From the NCBI RefSeq assembly GCF_900167935.1, contig NZ_FUYL01000002.1, forward strand, positions 1 to 64,000: a stretch of 64,000 nucleotides of DNA, written 5' to 3'. The first letter of the stretch is position 1; each line of letters opens with the position of its first letter. The DNA comes from Maribacter arcticus. Lineage in GTDB: Bacteria > Bacteroidota > Bacteroidia > Flavobacteriales > Flavobacteriaceae. This document shows positions 24,747 through 33,539 of this stretch, one piece after another. Under the pieces are notes generated by a model. That model did no database searches. It was not told the origin of the DNA and saw only the letters and a list, made by a program, of their open reading frames with translations. The position numbers were made by a program, and so were the translations under genes.

Positions 24747-25511
24747 ATGTTAAAAAAAAGAATTTTATTAAAAATAGGCTCCAATACGTTAACCAAAGAT
24801 ACCGACCATATCTCTCGAGGTAAGATTGAGGATATTGGTAGGCAAATAGCAGCCTTAAAAGAAGATTACGAATTCATAATTGTAAGTTCTGGTGCAATTG
24901 CAGCTGCTAAACAATTCGTGAAACTTGAACATAACGGTGAGGAAATTAATGTAAAACAGGCTCTTGCATCAATTGGTCAGCCACATCTAATGCGTATTTT
25001 TCAAGAAAATTTTCGTGAGTTAGGTCTATTTACATCACAATGCCTTCTATCCTATTCCGACTTTGAAAGAGAACAGTCTAGAGTGAATATCAAAAACACT
25101 ATAAACGTGTTGGTCGCCAATAATTTCATCCCCATTATTAATGAGAATGATACGGTAGCCACAGATGAAATAAAGTTTGGCGATAATGATAAATTGGCAG
25201 GCCTAACGGCTTCACTTTTATCTGCAGATATTTTAATTATTGCCACCAATACAGATGGTATTTATACAAAGGCGTCTTTATCTACAGCTTCACCAAAAAC
25301 TATTGAAGTTGTTTCAGATTTAAGTGAATTACAACACGAAATTGGTGATTCAAAATCAAGTCATGGTACTGGTGGAATGCAATCAAAAATCGACGCAGCT
25401 ACTATTGCTAAAAAAGCAGGTATTGAAACATGGATTACGAATGGTCTAACCGATAATTTCATAACCGATGCTATTGAAAATAGGAGCATTTTTACAAAAA
25501 TTAAAGCATGA
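24747..25511 (+). CDS. proB: Glutamate 5-kinase, short form without PUA domain
   Basis: ATP-dependent phosphorylation of glutamate, first step of proline synthesis. Amino-acid-kinase fold with LLKIGSNTLT near the N-terminus, VSSGAIAAAKQF, INENDTVATDEIKFGDNDKL and GTGGMQSKIDAA. At 254 residues it consists of the kinase domain only; the C-terminal PUA domain of the E. coli enzyme is absent. This may alter proline feedback or oligomer state. The stop overlaps the argF' start by 4 bases. Confidence 0.92.
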   Translation: MLKKRILLKIGSNTLTKDTDHISRGKIEDIGRQIAALKEDYEFIIVSSGAIAAAKQFVKLEHNGEEINVKQALASIGQPHLMRIFQENFRELGLFTSQCLLSYSDFEREQSRVNIKNTINVLVANNFIPIINENDTVATDEIKFGDNDKLAGLTASLLSADILIIATNTDGIYTKASLSTASPKTIEVVSDLSELQHEIGDSKSSHGTGGMQSKIDAATIAKKAGIETWITNGLTDNFITDAIENRSIFTKIKA

Positions 25512-26449
25512 AAAATTACCTTTCCATAAATGATATCGACTCTTTATCCACATGGGTAAAAGAAGCTATTTCCCTTAAAAAACAACCTAGAAAATTTAAA
25601 GAATTAGGTAGTGACAAAACAATCGGCCTTTTGTTTTTTAATAACTCACTACGTACTCGTTTAAGCACTCAAAAAGCAGCCATGAATTTGGGCATGGAAG
25701 TTATTGTTATGAACTTTGGAAGTGAAGGTTGGGCACTAGAATATGCCGATGGCACTATTATGGACCAAGGTACTTCTGAACATATAAAAGAAGCAGCACA
25801 GGTAATTTCTCAATACTGCGATATTATTGCCATACGTGCTTTTGCTGGTTTAGTTGATAAAGAAAAGGATGAAGCTGAAGAAGTCTTAAATGGTTTTAAA
25901 AAATACGCTAACGTACCAATCGTAAATATGGAAAGTTCTGTTGGCCATCCTTTACAAGCACTCACAGATGCTATTACGATGGAGGAACAGAATTTTAAAA
26001 ACGATCCGAAAGTGGTTCTTTCTTGGGCACCTCACCCAAAAGCTTTACCGCATGCCGTTGCCAATTCATTTGTTCAAATGATGCAGAAGCAAAATGCCGA
26101 TTTTGTAATTACGCATCCGGTAGGTTATGAATTAGACCCGAACATTACCAAAGATTCTAAGATTGAACACGATCAAGATAAAGCTTTAGAAAATGCTGAT
26201 TTCGTTTATGTAAAGAATTGGAGCAGCTACTCTGACTACGGTCAAATAAAATCACAAGATAAAACCTGGCAAATGACCTTAAAGAAATTAGGAAATGCCA
26301 AATTCATGCACTGCCTTCCTGTTCGTAGAAATGTGGTCGTAGCAGATGAGGTATTAGACAGCAAACAATCCTTAGTTATTGAGCAAGCGAATAATAGAAC
26401 GTTTGCCGCACAATTGGTTTTAAAAAAAATACTGGAAAATTTAAATTAA
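25508..26449 (+). CDS. argF': N-acyl-L-ornithine carbamoyltransferase (SOTCase/AOTCase type)
   Basis: Transfers carbamoyl phosphate to an acylated ornithine, giving acyl-citrulline. It is the Bacteroidota type rather than ordinary ornithine carbamoyltransferase: SLRTR at 47-51, HPLQ at 147-150, YVKNWSSY at 234-241 and HCLPVRR at 269-275 match the Bacteroides fragilis succinyl-ornithine enzyme I recall. In that enzyme Pro90 selects for succinyl-ornithine, and Glu at the equivalent site gives acetyl-ornithine specificity. Here the aligned residue, in QGTSEH, is Ser90, so the acyl group cannot be assigned. 313 residues, full length. ATG overlaps the proB stop. Confidence 0.9.
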   Translation: MKNYLSINDIDSLSTWVKEAISLKKQPRKFKELGSDKTIGLLFFNNSLRTRLSTQKAAMNLGMEVIVMNFGSEGWALEYADGTIMDQGTSEHIKEAAQVISQYCDIIAIRAFAGLVDKEKDEAEEVLNGFKKYANVPIVNMESSVGHPLQALTDAITMEEQNFKNDPKVVLSWAPHPKALPHAVANSFVQMMQKQNADFVITHPVGYELDPNITKDSKIEHDQDKALENADFVYVKNWSSYSDYGQIKSQDKTWQMTLKKLGNAKFMHCLPVRRNVVVADEVLDSKQSLVIEQANNRTFAAQLVLKKILENLN

Positions 26450-26453
26450 AAAA

Positions 26454-27209
26454 ATGGCCGACAAACTAGTACATAAAGTAGCTATTATTACCGGAGCAAC
26501 AAGCGGCATGGGAAAAGCCATAGCGCATACTTTTGTTGCAAATGGGGCTAAGGTCATTTTATCGGGTAGAGATGAAGAACGTGGCAAAGCATTAGAAAAA
26601 GAATTAGGTGAGCACTCTATTTTTATCGCTGGTGATGTTAGAAATTCAGCCTACAATGAGCAACTTGTTAATTCGGCTATTGAACATTTCGGAAGACTAG
26701 ACATCCTTTCAATGAACGCTGGTATTTTAGGATTAGGAAGCGTTACCGAACTACCGGATGCCTTGTGGAAGAACACAATGGACACCAACCTATCATCCAT
26801 TTTTTATCTTTCTAAATACGCTATCCCCGAAATGGAAAAGAACGAAGGTTCATCCATTTTAATCAATGCTTCGATTGCAGCCTATAAAAGTTTTCCAAAT
26901 CATCCTGCGTATTGTGCCTCAAAGGCAGGTTCACTTGCATTAATGCGACAAATGGCAGTTGAATACGCTCCACAAATAAGGGTGAATGCTATATGTCCTG
27001 GGCCAGTAGATACTCCACTACTTTGGGATTCTGCAAGGGCCTTTAGTGACCCAACAAAAGCTGTTGAAAATGCAGCTAGCAAAACATTATTAAATCGATT
27101 AGGCAAACCTAATGACATAGCTAATCTTGCGTTATTTTTAGTTTCAGAAGATGCCTCATGGATAACAGGATCCGCAATGACTATTGATGGAGGAATTTTA
27201 AATGCATAA
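26454..27209 (+). CDS. SDR-family oxidoreductase inside the arginine operon
   Basis: Classical short-chain dehydrogenase/reductase, 251 residues: TGATSGMG cofactor loop at 13-20, NAG at 88-90, catalytic Ser140, Tyr153 and Lys157 (YCASK), and the C-terminal SWITGSAMTIDGG. It starts 4 bases after argF' and overlaps argB, so it is translated as part of the operon. No arginine- or proline-pathway step needs an SDR, so it is either a passenger or does an unknown job. The fold does not allow substrate prediction. Confidence 0.88.
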   Translation: MADKLVHKVAIITGATSGMGKAIAHTFVANGAKVILSGRDEERGKALEKELGEHSIFIAGDVRNSAYNEQLVNSAIEHFGRLDILSMNAGILGLGSVTELPDALWKNTMDTNLSSIFYLSKYAIPEMEKNEGSSILINASIAAYKSFPNHPAYCASKAGSLALMRQMAVEYAPQIRVNAICPGPVDTPLLWDSARAFSDPTKAVENAASKTLLNRLGKPNDIANLALFLVSEDASWITGSAMTIDGGILNA

Positions 27210-27990
27210 AATGAAAGAGAAACTTTCCATAGTAAAAATTGGCGGTAATGTAATTGAAGATGAAAAGGCACTAGATATATTTCTTACTGCATTTTCAAAA
27301 TTAGAAGGGCTAAAAATATTGGTACATGGTGGAGGTAAATTAGCAACACAACTAGCAACACGACTTGGCATTAAATCTAATCTTGTCGATGGTAGACGCA
27401 TTACCGACAAAGCTACCGTTGATATTATCACCATGGTATATGCTGGTTTGGCAAATAAAAAAATTGTTGCTCAGCTACAGTCTAAAAAAGTAAATGCCAT
27501 AGGCTTGAGTGGTGCTGACGGCAACAGCATACAAGCACATAAAAGACCGGTAAAAGATATAGATTATGGATTTGTTGGCGATATTGATGGTGTAAATTCT
27601 GAATTACTAAAAAACTTTTTATCAATAAATTTAACTCCAGTTTTTTGTGCAATTTCCCATGACGGCAAAGGTCAATTATTGAATACGAATGCAGACACGA
27701 TTACCTCAGAAATTGCGATTGCCATGGCATCAGATTTCGATACGACTCTATATTATTGCTTTGAGAAAAAAGGCGTTCTATTAGATATAAATAATAGTGA
27801 AAGTGTTGTTAAATATATAAATACTGCCAAATACAAAGAATTATTATCCCAAGGAATAATAGCAGATGGTATGTTACCAAAACTTCACAATTGTTTTCAT
27901 GCATTAGAGAACGATGTAGAAAAAGTATGCTTAGGTGATGACTCTATGTTAGATAAAAACGCTGAATTGTTCACCACGTTAACCTTATAG
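27202..27990 (+). CDS. argB: N-acyl-glutamate kinase
   Basis: Phosphorylates acyl-glutamate, second step of arginine synthesis. Amino-acid-kinase fold with VKIGGNVIED near the N-terminus, LVHGGGKLATQL, VDGRRITD and LLNTNADTITSEIA. 262 residues. The ATG at 27202 overlaps the SDR stop by 8 bases; a second ATG at 27211 would avoid the overlap and is equally possible. It lacks the long N-terminal helix linked to arginine feedback in hexameric kinases, so feedback sensitivity is doubtful and transcript-level control by the leader would make sense. Confidence 0.92.
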   Translation: MHKMKEKLSIVKIGGNVIEDEKALDIFLTAFSKLEGLKILVHGGGKLATQLATRLGIKSNLVDGRRITDKATVDIITMVYAGLANKKIVAQLQSKKVNAIGLSGADGNSIQAHKRPVKDIDYGFVGDIDGVNSELLKNFLSINLTPVFCAISHDGKGQLLNTNADTITSEIAIAMASDFDTTLYYCFEKKGVLLDINNSESVVKYINTAKYKELLSQGIIADGMLPKLHNCFHALENDVEKVCLGDDSMLDKNAELFTTLTL

Positions 27991-27991
27991 A

Positions 27992-29056
27992 ATGAATCAA
28001 ACAAAACTTATAGAAAGTGCAATAGAATTATTGAAAGAGTTGATTTCAATAGAATCTTTTTCTAAAGAAGAGGATAAAACTGCTGATGCTATTCAAACCT
28101 GGTTAGCAAAATTCAATGTACCAACAGAACGAGACCTCAACAATGTAATTGCCAAGAATAAACACTGGGATAATTCTAAGCCTACCCTACTGTTAAATTC
28201 ACATCATGATACTGTAAAACCCAATACCGCTTATACAAAAGACCCTTTTCACCCACATGTTGACAATGGAAAATTATTTGGATTGGGAAGTAATGATGCG
28301 GGCGGACCCTTGGTATCTCTTTTAGCAACCTTTGTTCATTATTACCACGCCGAAAACTTAAATCATAATATTTTGATGGTGGCCTCGGCAGAAGAAGAGA
28401 ATGCTGGAGAAAACAGCTTGCGAGGTTTACTACCGAAGCTACCACAAATAGATGTTGCTATTGTTGGCGAACCCACCTTAATGCAACTTGCCATTGCTGA
28501 AAAAGGACTCGTCGTTTTTGACGCTATTGTAAAAGGCACTCCTTCACATGCTGCACACCCTAATGCAGATAATTCAATTTATAAATCAATCGCTGTTTTA
28601 GAATGGTTCAAAAATTACAAATTCGAAAAAACATCAGAGGCACTAGGTGATGTGAAAATGACGGTTACCCAAATTAGTGCAGGTTCGCAACACAATGTAG
28701 TACCGGCACAAGTAGATATGGTGGTTGATGTGCGGGTAAACGATTCTTATTCAAATAAGGAAATTGCAGATTTATTAAAGAAGGATGCCCCATGCGAATT
28801 AAAGGAGCGATCTTTACGTCTCAATTCATCTAAGATAAATATAGACCATCCGCTAGTGAAATCAGGTATTGCTTTAGGTCGAACAACCTATGGTTCACCT
28901 ACACTTTCGGATCAAGCGGCTTTAAGTTGTCAATCACTAAAATTAGGTCCTGGTGATAGTACACGTTCTCATTCCGCCAACGAATTTATTTATGTTCAGG
29001 AAATTGAAGAGGGTATAGATTTGTATATTAAAATATTAAAAGGCTTCTTGCAATAA
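27992..29056 (+). CDS. argE: M20-family acylornithine/acylcitrulline deacylase
   Basis: Zinc-dependent M20 deacylase that removes the acyl group, after carbamoylation in this variant pathway, giving citrulline. Metal and catalytic residues: HHDTVK with His72 and catalytic Asp74-type position at 73, bridging Asp102 in SNDAGG, and the EEE at 134-136. GTPSHAAHPNADNS is the dimerisation-domain histidine region. 354 residues, normal for this clade. It starts 1 base after the argB stop. In a SOTCase/AOTCase pathway its true substrate would be acyl-citrulline rather than acetyl-ornithine; this is inferred. Confidence 0.88.
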   Translation: MNQTKLIESAIELLKELISIESFSKEEDKTADAIQTWLAKFNVPTERDLNNVIAKNKHWDNSKPTLLLNSHHDTVKPNTAYTKDPFHPHVDNGKLFGLGSNDAGGPLVSLLATFVHYYHAENLNHNILMVASAEEENAGENSLRGLLPKLPQIDVAIVGEPTLMQLAIAEKGLVVFDAIVKGTPSHAAHPNADNSIYKSIAVLEWFKNYKFEKTSEALGDVKMTVTQISAGSQHNVVPAQVDMVVDVRVNDSYSNKEIADLLKKDAPCELKERSLRLNSSKINIDHPLVKSGIALGRTTYGSPTLSDQAALSCQSLKLGPGDSTRSHSANEFIYVQEIEEGIDLYIKILKGFLQ

Positions 29057-29119
29057 ACAATAATCTTTTAGCAATGCACAATTGACAATTGTTCGTTGAT
29101 AATTGAAAACTGACTTAAA

Positions 29120-30397
29120 ATGAAACTCTGGGATAAAGGATTTAGCACTGATAAAAAGATTGACCATTTCACTGTTGGCAATGATAGAGAATTAGATTTG
29201 CACTTAGCCAAGTACGATGTTATCGCATCAAAAGCACACGCTAAAATGCTAGGTGAAATTGGTTTGTTAACTCCCAAAGAAACCAAAGAACTTGTTAATG
29301 AGCTAAACAATATTGCTGCAAGAATAGAAAAGGGTACTTTCTCTATAGAAAAATCTTTTGAGGACATGCATTCGAAAATTGAATACATGCTTACCCTTAG
29401 TTTAGGAGATACTGGTAAAAAAATTCACACAGCACGTTCTAGAAACGATCAGGTTTTAGTGGCTATGCATCTTTATTTAAAAGATGAGTTAGAAGAAATT
29501 AAGTCGATGACTAAATCACTTTTTAACCTTCTGTTAGTAAAGGCTCAAGAACATAAAGATGTTATGTTGCCTGGGTATACCCATTTACAAATTGCAATGC
29601 CTTCTTCCTTCGGCTTGTGGTTTTCTGCATATGCCGAAAGCCTAATCGATGATTTATACTTTATTGATGCTGCTTACAAAGTTGTAGACCAAAATCCTTT
29701 AGGTAGTGCTGCCGGCTATGGTAGTTCATTTGCTATTGACCGTAGTTTCACTACTAAAGAAATGGGTTTTAGCACTTTAAAATATAATGTAGTCGCCGCT
29801 CAAATGAGTAGAGGAAAGGCTGAAAAAGCAACTGCATTCGGTATTGCAAATATCGCTGCAACCCTTTCAAAAATGGCTATGGATATTTGTTTGTACATGA
29901 GTCAGAATTTCAACTTTATTTCTTTTCCAGATGAGTTGACAACAGGCTCGAGTATTATGCCACATAAAAAGAATCCGGATGTATTTGAGCTTGTTCGAGG
30001 AAAATGCAACAAACTACAATCTATACCAAATCAATTGACTTTAATCATCAATAATCTACCTAGTGGTTATCATAGAGATTTACAATTGGTAAAGGAAATA
30101 ATCGTTCCGGCGATACAAGACATGAAGGCCTGTTTAGAAATATTGACCTTTAGTCTTAAGGAAATAAGAGTGAACGAAAATATTTTGGACGACCCCAAGT
30201 ATGATTATTTATTTAGCGTCGATACTCTAAATGAACTCGTGCAAAATGGAATGCCTTTTAGAGATGCCTACAAGAAAATGGGTCAGGAAATTAACGAAGG
30301 TACATTTACGCCAAAAAGAGATATTCATCACACACACGAAGGCAGTTTAGGGAATTTATGCTTGAAAGAGATTAATGATAAAATGAAAAAAGTTTAA
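29120..30397 (+). CDS. argH: Argininosuccinate lyase
   Basis: Splits argininosuccinate into arginine and fumarate, the last step. Fumarase/aspartase superfamily with HTARSRNDQVLVAMHLY, YTHLQIAMPSSFGLW and the signature GSSIMPHKKNPDVFE near residues 277-291. 425 residues; slightly short of the usual 450-460 and ending soon after the catalytic core. The 63-base spacer after argE has a short ACAATT/AATTGT repeat. Its stop overlaps the stop of the convergent YihY/BrkB gene by 4 bases, so no terminator fits between them. Confidence 0.94.
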   Translation: MKLWDKGFSTDKKIDHFTVGNDRELDLHLAKYDVIASKAHAKMLGEIGLLTPKETKELVNELNNIAARIEKGTFSIEKSFEDMHSKIEYMLTLSLGDTGKKIHTARSRNDQVLVAMHLYLKDELEEIKSMTKSLFNLLLVKAQEHKDVMLPGYTHLQIAMPSSFGLWFSAYAESLIDDLYFIDAAYKVVDQNPLGSAAGYGSSFAIDRSFTTKEMGFSTLKYNVVAAQMSRGKAEKATAFGIANIAATLSKMAMDICLYMSQNFNFISFPDELTTGSSIMPHKKNPDVFELVRGKCNKLQSIPNQLTLIINNLPSGYHRDLQLVKEIIVPAIQDMKACLEILTFSLKEIRVNENILDDPKYDYLFSVDTLNELVQNGMPFRDAYKKMGQEINEGTFTPKRDIHHTHEGSLGNLCLKEINDKMKKV

Positions 30398-31281
30398 TTC
30401 ACTTTCACATATTTATCGGAATATATTTTGGTAAACTGTGCCCCAAACGTCACTATTAAACTCGAATAGGAAACCCAAAGCATCACTAAAATTATGCTAC
30501 CTGCAGCACCGTATGTAGAACCTGGTTCTGCTTTTCCAAAATAGAAGGCTAAAGCATATTTACCTATTAAAAATAACAGTGCGGTAAGTGCTGCACCCAC
30601 TTTTACGGCTCTCCATCGTACATGTCTGCTAGGTAAATATTTAAACATTGCACCGAAGAGTACGTAAATAAATGTTAGTGATAGAACGATATCTAATACA
30701 AAACCTAGTTCTAGCATACCCTCGGGTAGTATTCGTGAAAGTTGCTTTGAGAAGGCCGATAAGAAAGAGGTCAAAACAAAGCTTATCAAAAGCAGAAATC
30801 CAAAAATAAGAATAAATCCAAAGCTTTTCAATCGCATAAAAAGCGTTAATAACACTTCATTTGAATATTTCGGTTTTGCGTTCCATATATCATTCAATGC
30901 ATTTTGAAGCTGATAAAAAACTCCTGTGGCTCCATAAATCAATACTCCTACACCTAATATCGTAGCCACTAAAGAAGTATTTTCACTTCCTCTATCCGCA
31001 ATCATTTCTTGTATCGATTGTGCCGTTTCTGGACCCATAGCCGATGAGATTTCAGCAAATAATTCTCCACGCACTATTTCTTTTCCCCAAATACCACCTA
31101 CCAATTCTAATATTAATATAAGAAGACCTGGAAGAGAAAGTATGGCATAATAGGCTATTACCGCACTTATTTGAAATGGTTGCTTTTCCATCCATGTATG
31201 AAATGTTCGCACTAACAATTTAGGTAAATGAGATAACTTGAACTTATTGCCTTGCTTTTTATTTCTTTGTTCGGATGCCAT
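30394..31281 (-). CDS. YihY/BrkB-family inner-membrane protein
   Basis: 295-residue inner-membrane protein with six hydrophobic helices. Family marks are the opening MEKQPFQISAVIAYYAILSL, the EMIADRG segment, GVLIYGATGVFYQLQNALNDIW, and RHVRWRAVKVGAALTALLF. The YihY/BrkB family was once labelled RNase BN in error; its true function is not established. The N-terminal 25 residues are basic and cytoplasmic. It is convergent with argH, overlapping it by 4 bases, which suggests the arginine operon inserted beside a pre-existing gene. Confidence 0.85.
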   Translation of the reverse strand: MASEQRNKKQGNKFKLSHLPKLLVRTFHTWMEKQPFQISAVIAYYAILSLPGLLILILELVGGIWGKEIVRGELFAEISSAMGPETAQSIQEMIADRGSENTSLVATILGVGVLIYGATGVFYQLQNALNDIWNAKPKYSNEVLLTLFMRLKSFGFILIFGFLLLISFVLTSFLSAFSKQLSRILPEGMLELGFVLDIVLSLTFIYVLFGAMFKYLPSRHVRWRAVKVGAALTALLFLIGKYALAFYFGKAEPGSTYGAAGSIILVMLWVSYSSLIVTFGAQFTKIYSDKYVKVN

Positions 31282-31523
31282 ATAAACACAAATTTAGTAG
31301 TTTTTAAAAATACAGCTAGGTTCTTTGTATTAGTTATCCTATTGACAAAAAATATTACCTCCATTAAAATGTTTCCAAAAATTTAAGTGACTAGGCCGAT
31401 AGTTTTTTAAGCAAGGCTATTTAACTAAAATAAACTATTCACCTTTAGGAAATACACAAAGTATCATTGCCACCTCTTGTTTTGGAGAAGGATTTAGGAG
31501 AGACAAAGATTGTCTTCTTGCAT

Positions 31524-32585
31524 TCATATTCCTTTTAATAAATTATGAATGAATTCTAATTTTTTCTTTACTGGCTCTGAAATAATAAACGGATAAGGGT
31601 CATCTTCTCCCATAGACCGATTCATACTATTTAAAGCATATAGAAGTGGAATACCGGTATCCATAAATTTATTAAAACTACTTTCTTTGTAAGGGTTAAA
31701 ACTAGCGTTCATTTTCAAACTCTCTGGTGAGGTGATTTTAGGATCAGTTTGCATTCCAAAATTATAGGCCGTCTCTAAAACATCGGTTAAATGAAGATAA
31801 TGAGACCATGTTTCTGCCCAATCTTCCCAAGGGTGAGAAGATGCATATTTACTTATGAAGCTTTGCTGCCAATTAGATTTAGGGCCATTTTCGTAATGTC
31901 TTTGTAAAGAATCGGAATATGATTCAGATTCGTCACCAAAAACACTTCTAAAACTTTGTAAAACATGCTCATCATCACAAATTAATTGATCCCAATAGTA
32001 ATGACCTACTTCATGTCTAAAATGACCCAACAAGGTTCTGTAGCGTTCAGCCATCTGCTTTTTAACTTGCTCTCGAACTACCGGATCAGCTTCTGAAATT
32101 AGCAAGGTCACTACACCGTTGGCATGCCCAGTCTTAATATCTTTTGATGCTTTTACTAAGTCATCTTTAGACAAAAAATCAAAACATAGTCCGTTTTGAT
32201 TATCTTCGATTTTACTAATGATAGGTAACCTGAACTGTAGTAGTTGATATACTAATCTATGTTTTGCAAGTTCAATATGTTTCCATTTTTCTAAATTTTC
32301 CTCATCTAATAATTGAGGGATAGTCCTGTTCAAAGAACAAGCCAAGCAAAATTCAGATTCTTGAGAAGTTTCTACCAACCAATTGCACACATCATGTTTA
32401 TGGTTTTCACAATAAACATATGTTTTATTCTCTAAATCAATCAATTTCCATTGAGAAGCATTGGTGTCTAACGAAACAATTGTATTGTAATAAGAAGAGT
32501 AGCCTAAAAAATAGCCGCAATTTACACACGTATGATTTTCGAAAACAACCGTATTCTTACAGTTGGTACATTGAAATAGTTTCAT
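31524..32585 (-). CDS. Zinc-binding metallopeptidase family protein (Peptidase_Mx)
   Basis: 353-residue cytoplasmic protein of the putative zinc-binding metallopeptidase (Peptidase_Mx) family. The N-terminus is a zinc ribbon (Cys6, Cys9, Cys20, Cys23), followed by a second Cys/His set (Cys59, Cys67, Cys80, Cys83). The catalytic site is HEVGHYYWD starting at His191, with Glu192 as general base. The C-terminal part keeps HPWEDWAETWSHYLH, which supplies the third metal ligand. In such families the second half recalls toxin- or peptidase-like M78 domains. No substrate known. 36 bases separate it from the pseudouridine synthase gene upstream. Confidence 0.8.
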   Translation of the reverse strand: MKLFQCTNCKNTVVFENHTCVNCGYFLGYSSYYNTIVSLDTNASQWKLIDLENKTYVYCENHKHDVCNWLVETSQESEFCLACSLNRTIPQLLDEENLEKWKHIELAKHRLVYQLLQFRLPIISKIEDNQNGLCFDFLSKDDLVKASKDIKTGHANGVVTLLISEADPVVREQVKKQMAERYRTLLGHFRHEVGHYYWDQLICDDEHVLQSFRSVFGDESESYSDSLQRHYENGPKSNWQQSFISKYASSHPWEDWAETWSHYLHLTDVLETAYNFGMQTDPKITSPESLKMNASFNPYKESSFNKFMDTGIPLLYALNSMNRSMGEDDPYPFIISEPVKKKLEFIHNLLKGI

Positions 32586-32621
32586 ATATCCTTTTGCCCT
32601 TTATTAGACAAGGACAATGTA

Positions 32622-33464
32622 TTATTTAATCATTTTAAGGTTTATCACCTCTTGGGCGGTCAAATATCGCCAATGTCCTCTTGGTAAATCTTTTTTAGTA
32701 AGACCTCCATAAACAACTCTATCAGATTTTTGAACTTTGTAGCCTAAAGTTTCAAATAGACGTTCTACAATTTTATTTCTAGAACTAAAAATTTCAATAC
32801 CTACTTCTCGTTTAGGAGAATCGGCTATAAAACTTATATCTTGAACACGAACTACTTTCTCGTCGACAATTACACCTTCTTGAATTTTCTTTAAATCGGC
32901 ACTACGCAATTCCATATCCAATACTAGATGATATATTTTACGCAAACCATTTATAGGACTTTTCAAGGTCTTGGTCATGGTACCATCGTTCGTAAACAAA
33001 AGTAAACCAGTATGTTCTTTTTCCAATTTATCAACCGGCAATAATTTTGACTTAGATGCGCTTGATATTAATCCAGATACATGTCTTCTACCTTTTTCAT
33101 CACGAATAGTAGTTACAAAATCTTTTGGCTTATTAAGTAATACATATTCTTTCTTTACAGGGTTCAATAACTGTCCGTCAAACTTTACTTCATCGGTCAA
33201 TTTTACTTTATAGCCCATTTCAATGATTGGCTTTCCATTAACGGTTACATTTCCTGCTGCAATATATATATCTGCATCTCTACGTGAACAAACACCAGAG
33301 TTAGCTACATATTTATTAAGTCGAATAGAATTAGGATCTGATGGCTTACTGGGATTTGCATTTTTCTTCACAGGAGCATTGCCACGTGCATAGCTCTTCT
33401 TTTTGAAATTACCCCCTTGTCTTCCCGAAGATTTTTTCTCTCTACTAGAATCGTCCCTACTCAT
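32622..33464 (-). CDS. RluB/RsuA-like pseudouridine synthase with altered catalytic motif
   Basis: RsuA/RluB-family protein, 280 residues from the preferred ATG at 33464 (the ORF reaches 33485). A basic, low-complexity N-terminus of about 45 residues is followed by an S4 RNA-binding domain (IRLNKYVANSGVCSRRDAD), then the synthase core. In active members the catalytic motif reads GRLDxxTxGLLLFTNDG. Here it is DKLEKEHTGLLLFTNDG, so the catalytic Asp is Glu (residue 148) and the preceding Arg is Lys. The rest (NGLRKIYHLVLD, RGHWRYLTAQE) is conserved. It may be inactive or changed in chemistry; RNA binding looks intact. Confidence 0.78.
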   Translation of the reverse strand: MSRDDSSREKKSSGRQGGNFKKKSYARGNAPVKKNANPSKPSDPNSIRLNKYVANSGVCSRRDADIYIAAGNVTVNGKPIIEMGYKVKLTDEVKFDGQLLNPVKKEYVLLNKPKDFVTTIRDEKGRRHVSGLISSASKSKLLPVDKLEKEHTGLLLFTNDGTMTKTLKSPINGLRKIYHLVLDMELRSADLKKIQEGVIVDEKVVRVQDISFIADSPKREVGIEIFSSRNKIVERLFETLGYKVQKSDRVVYGGLTKKDLPRGHWRYLTAQEVINLKMIK

Positions 33465-33539
33465 AACTGTACCAATTTTGCACAAAGGTAGGAAATTGCA
33501 TTGCCGTTCAAATAGTTATATTGAACATATTAACAAGAA

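Noticed and set aside
26900..27271. 123-codon minus-strand frame over SDR/argB
   Set aside because: Antisense shadow across two well-supported genes.
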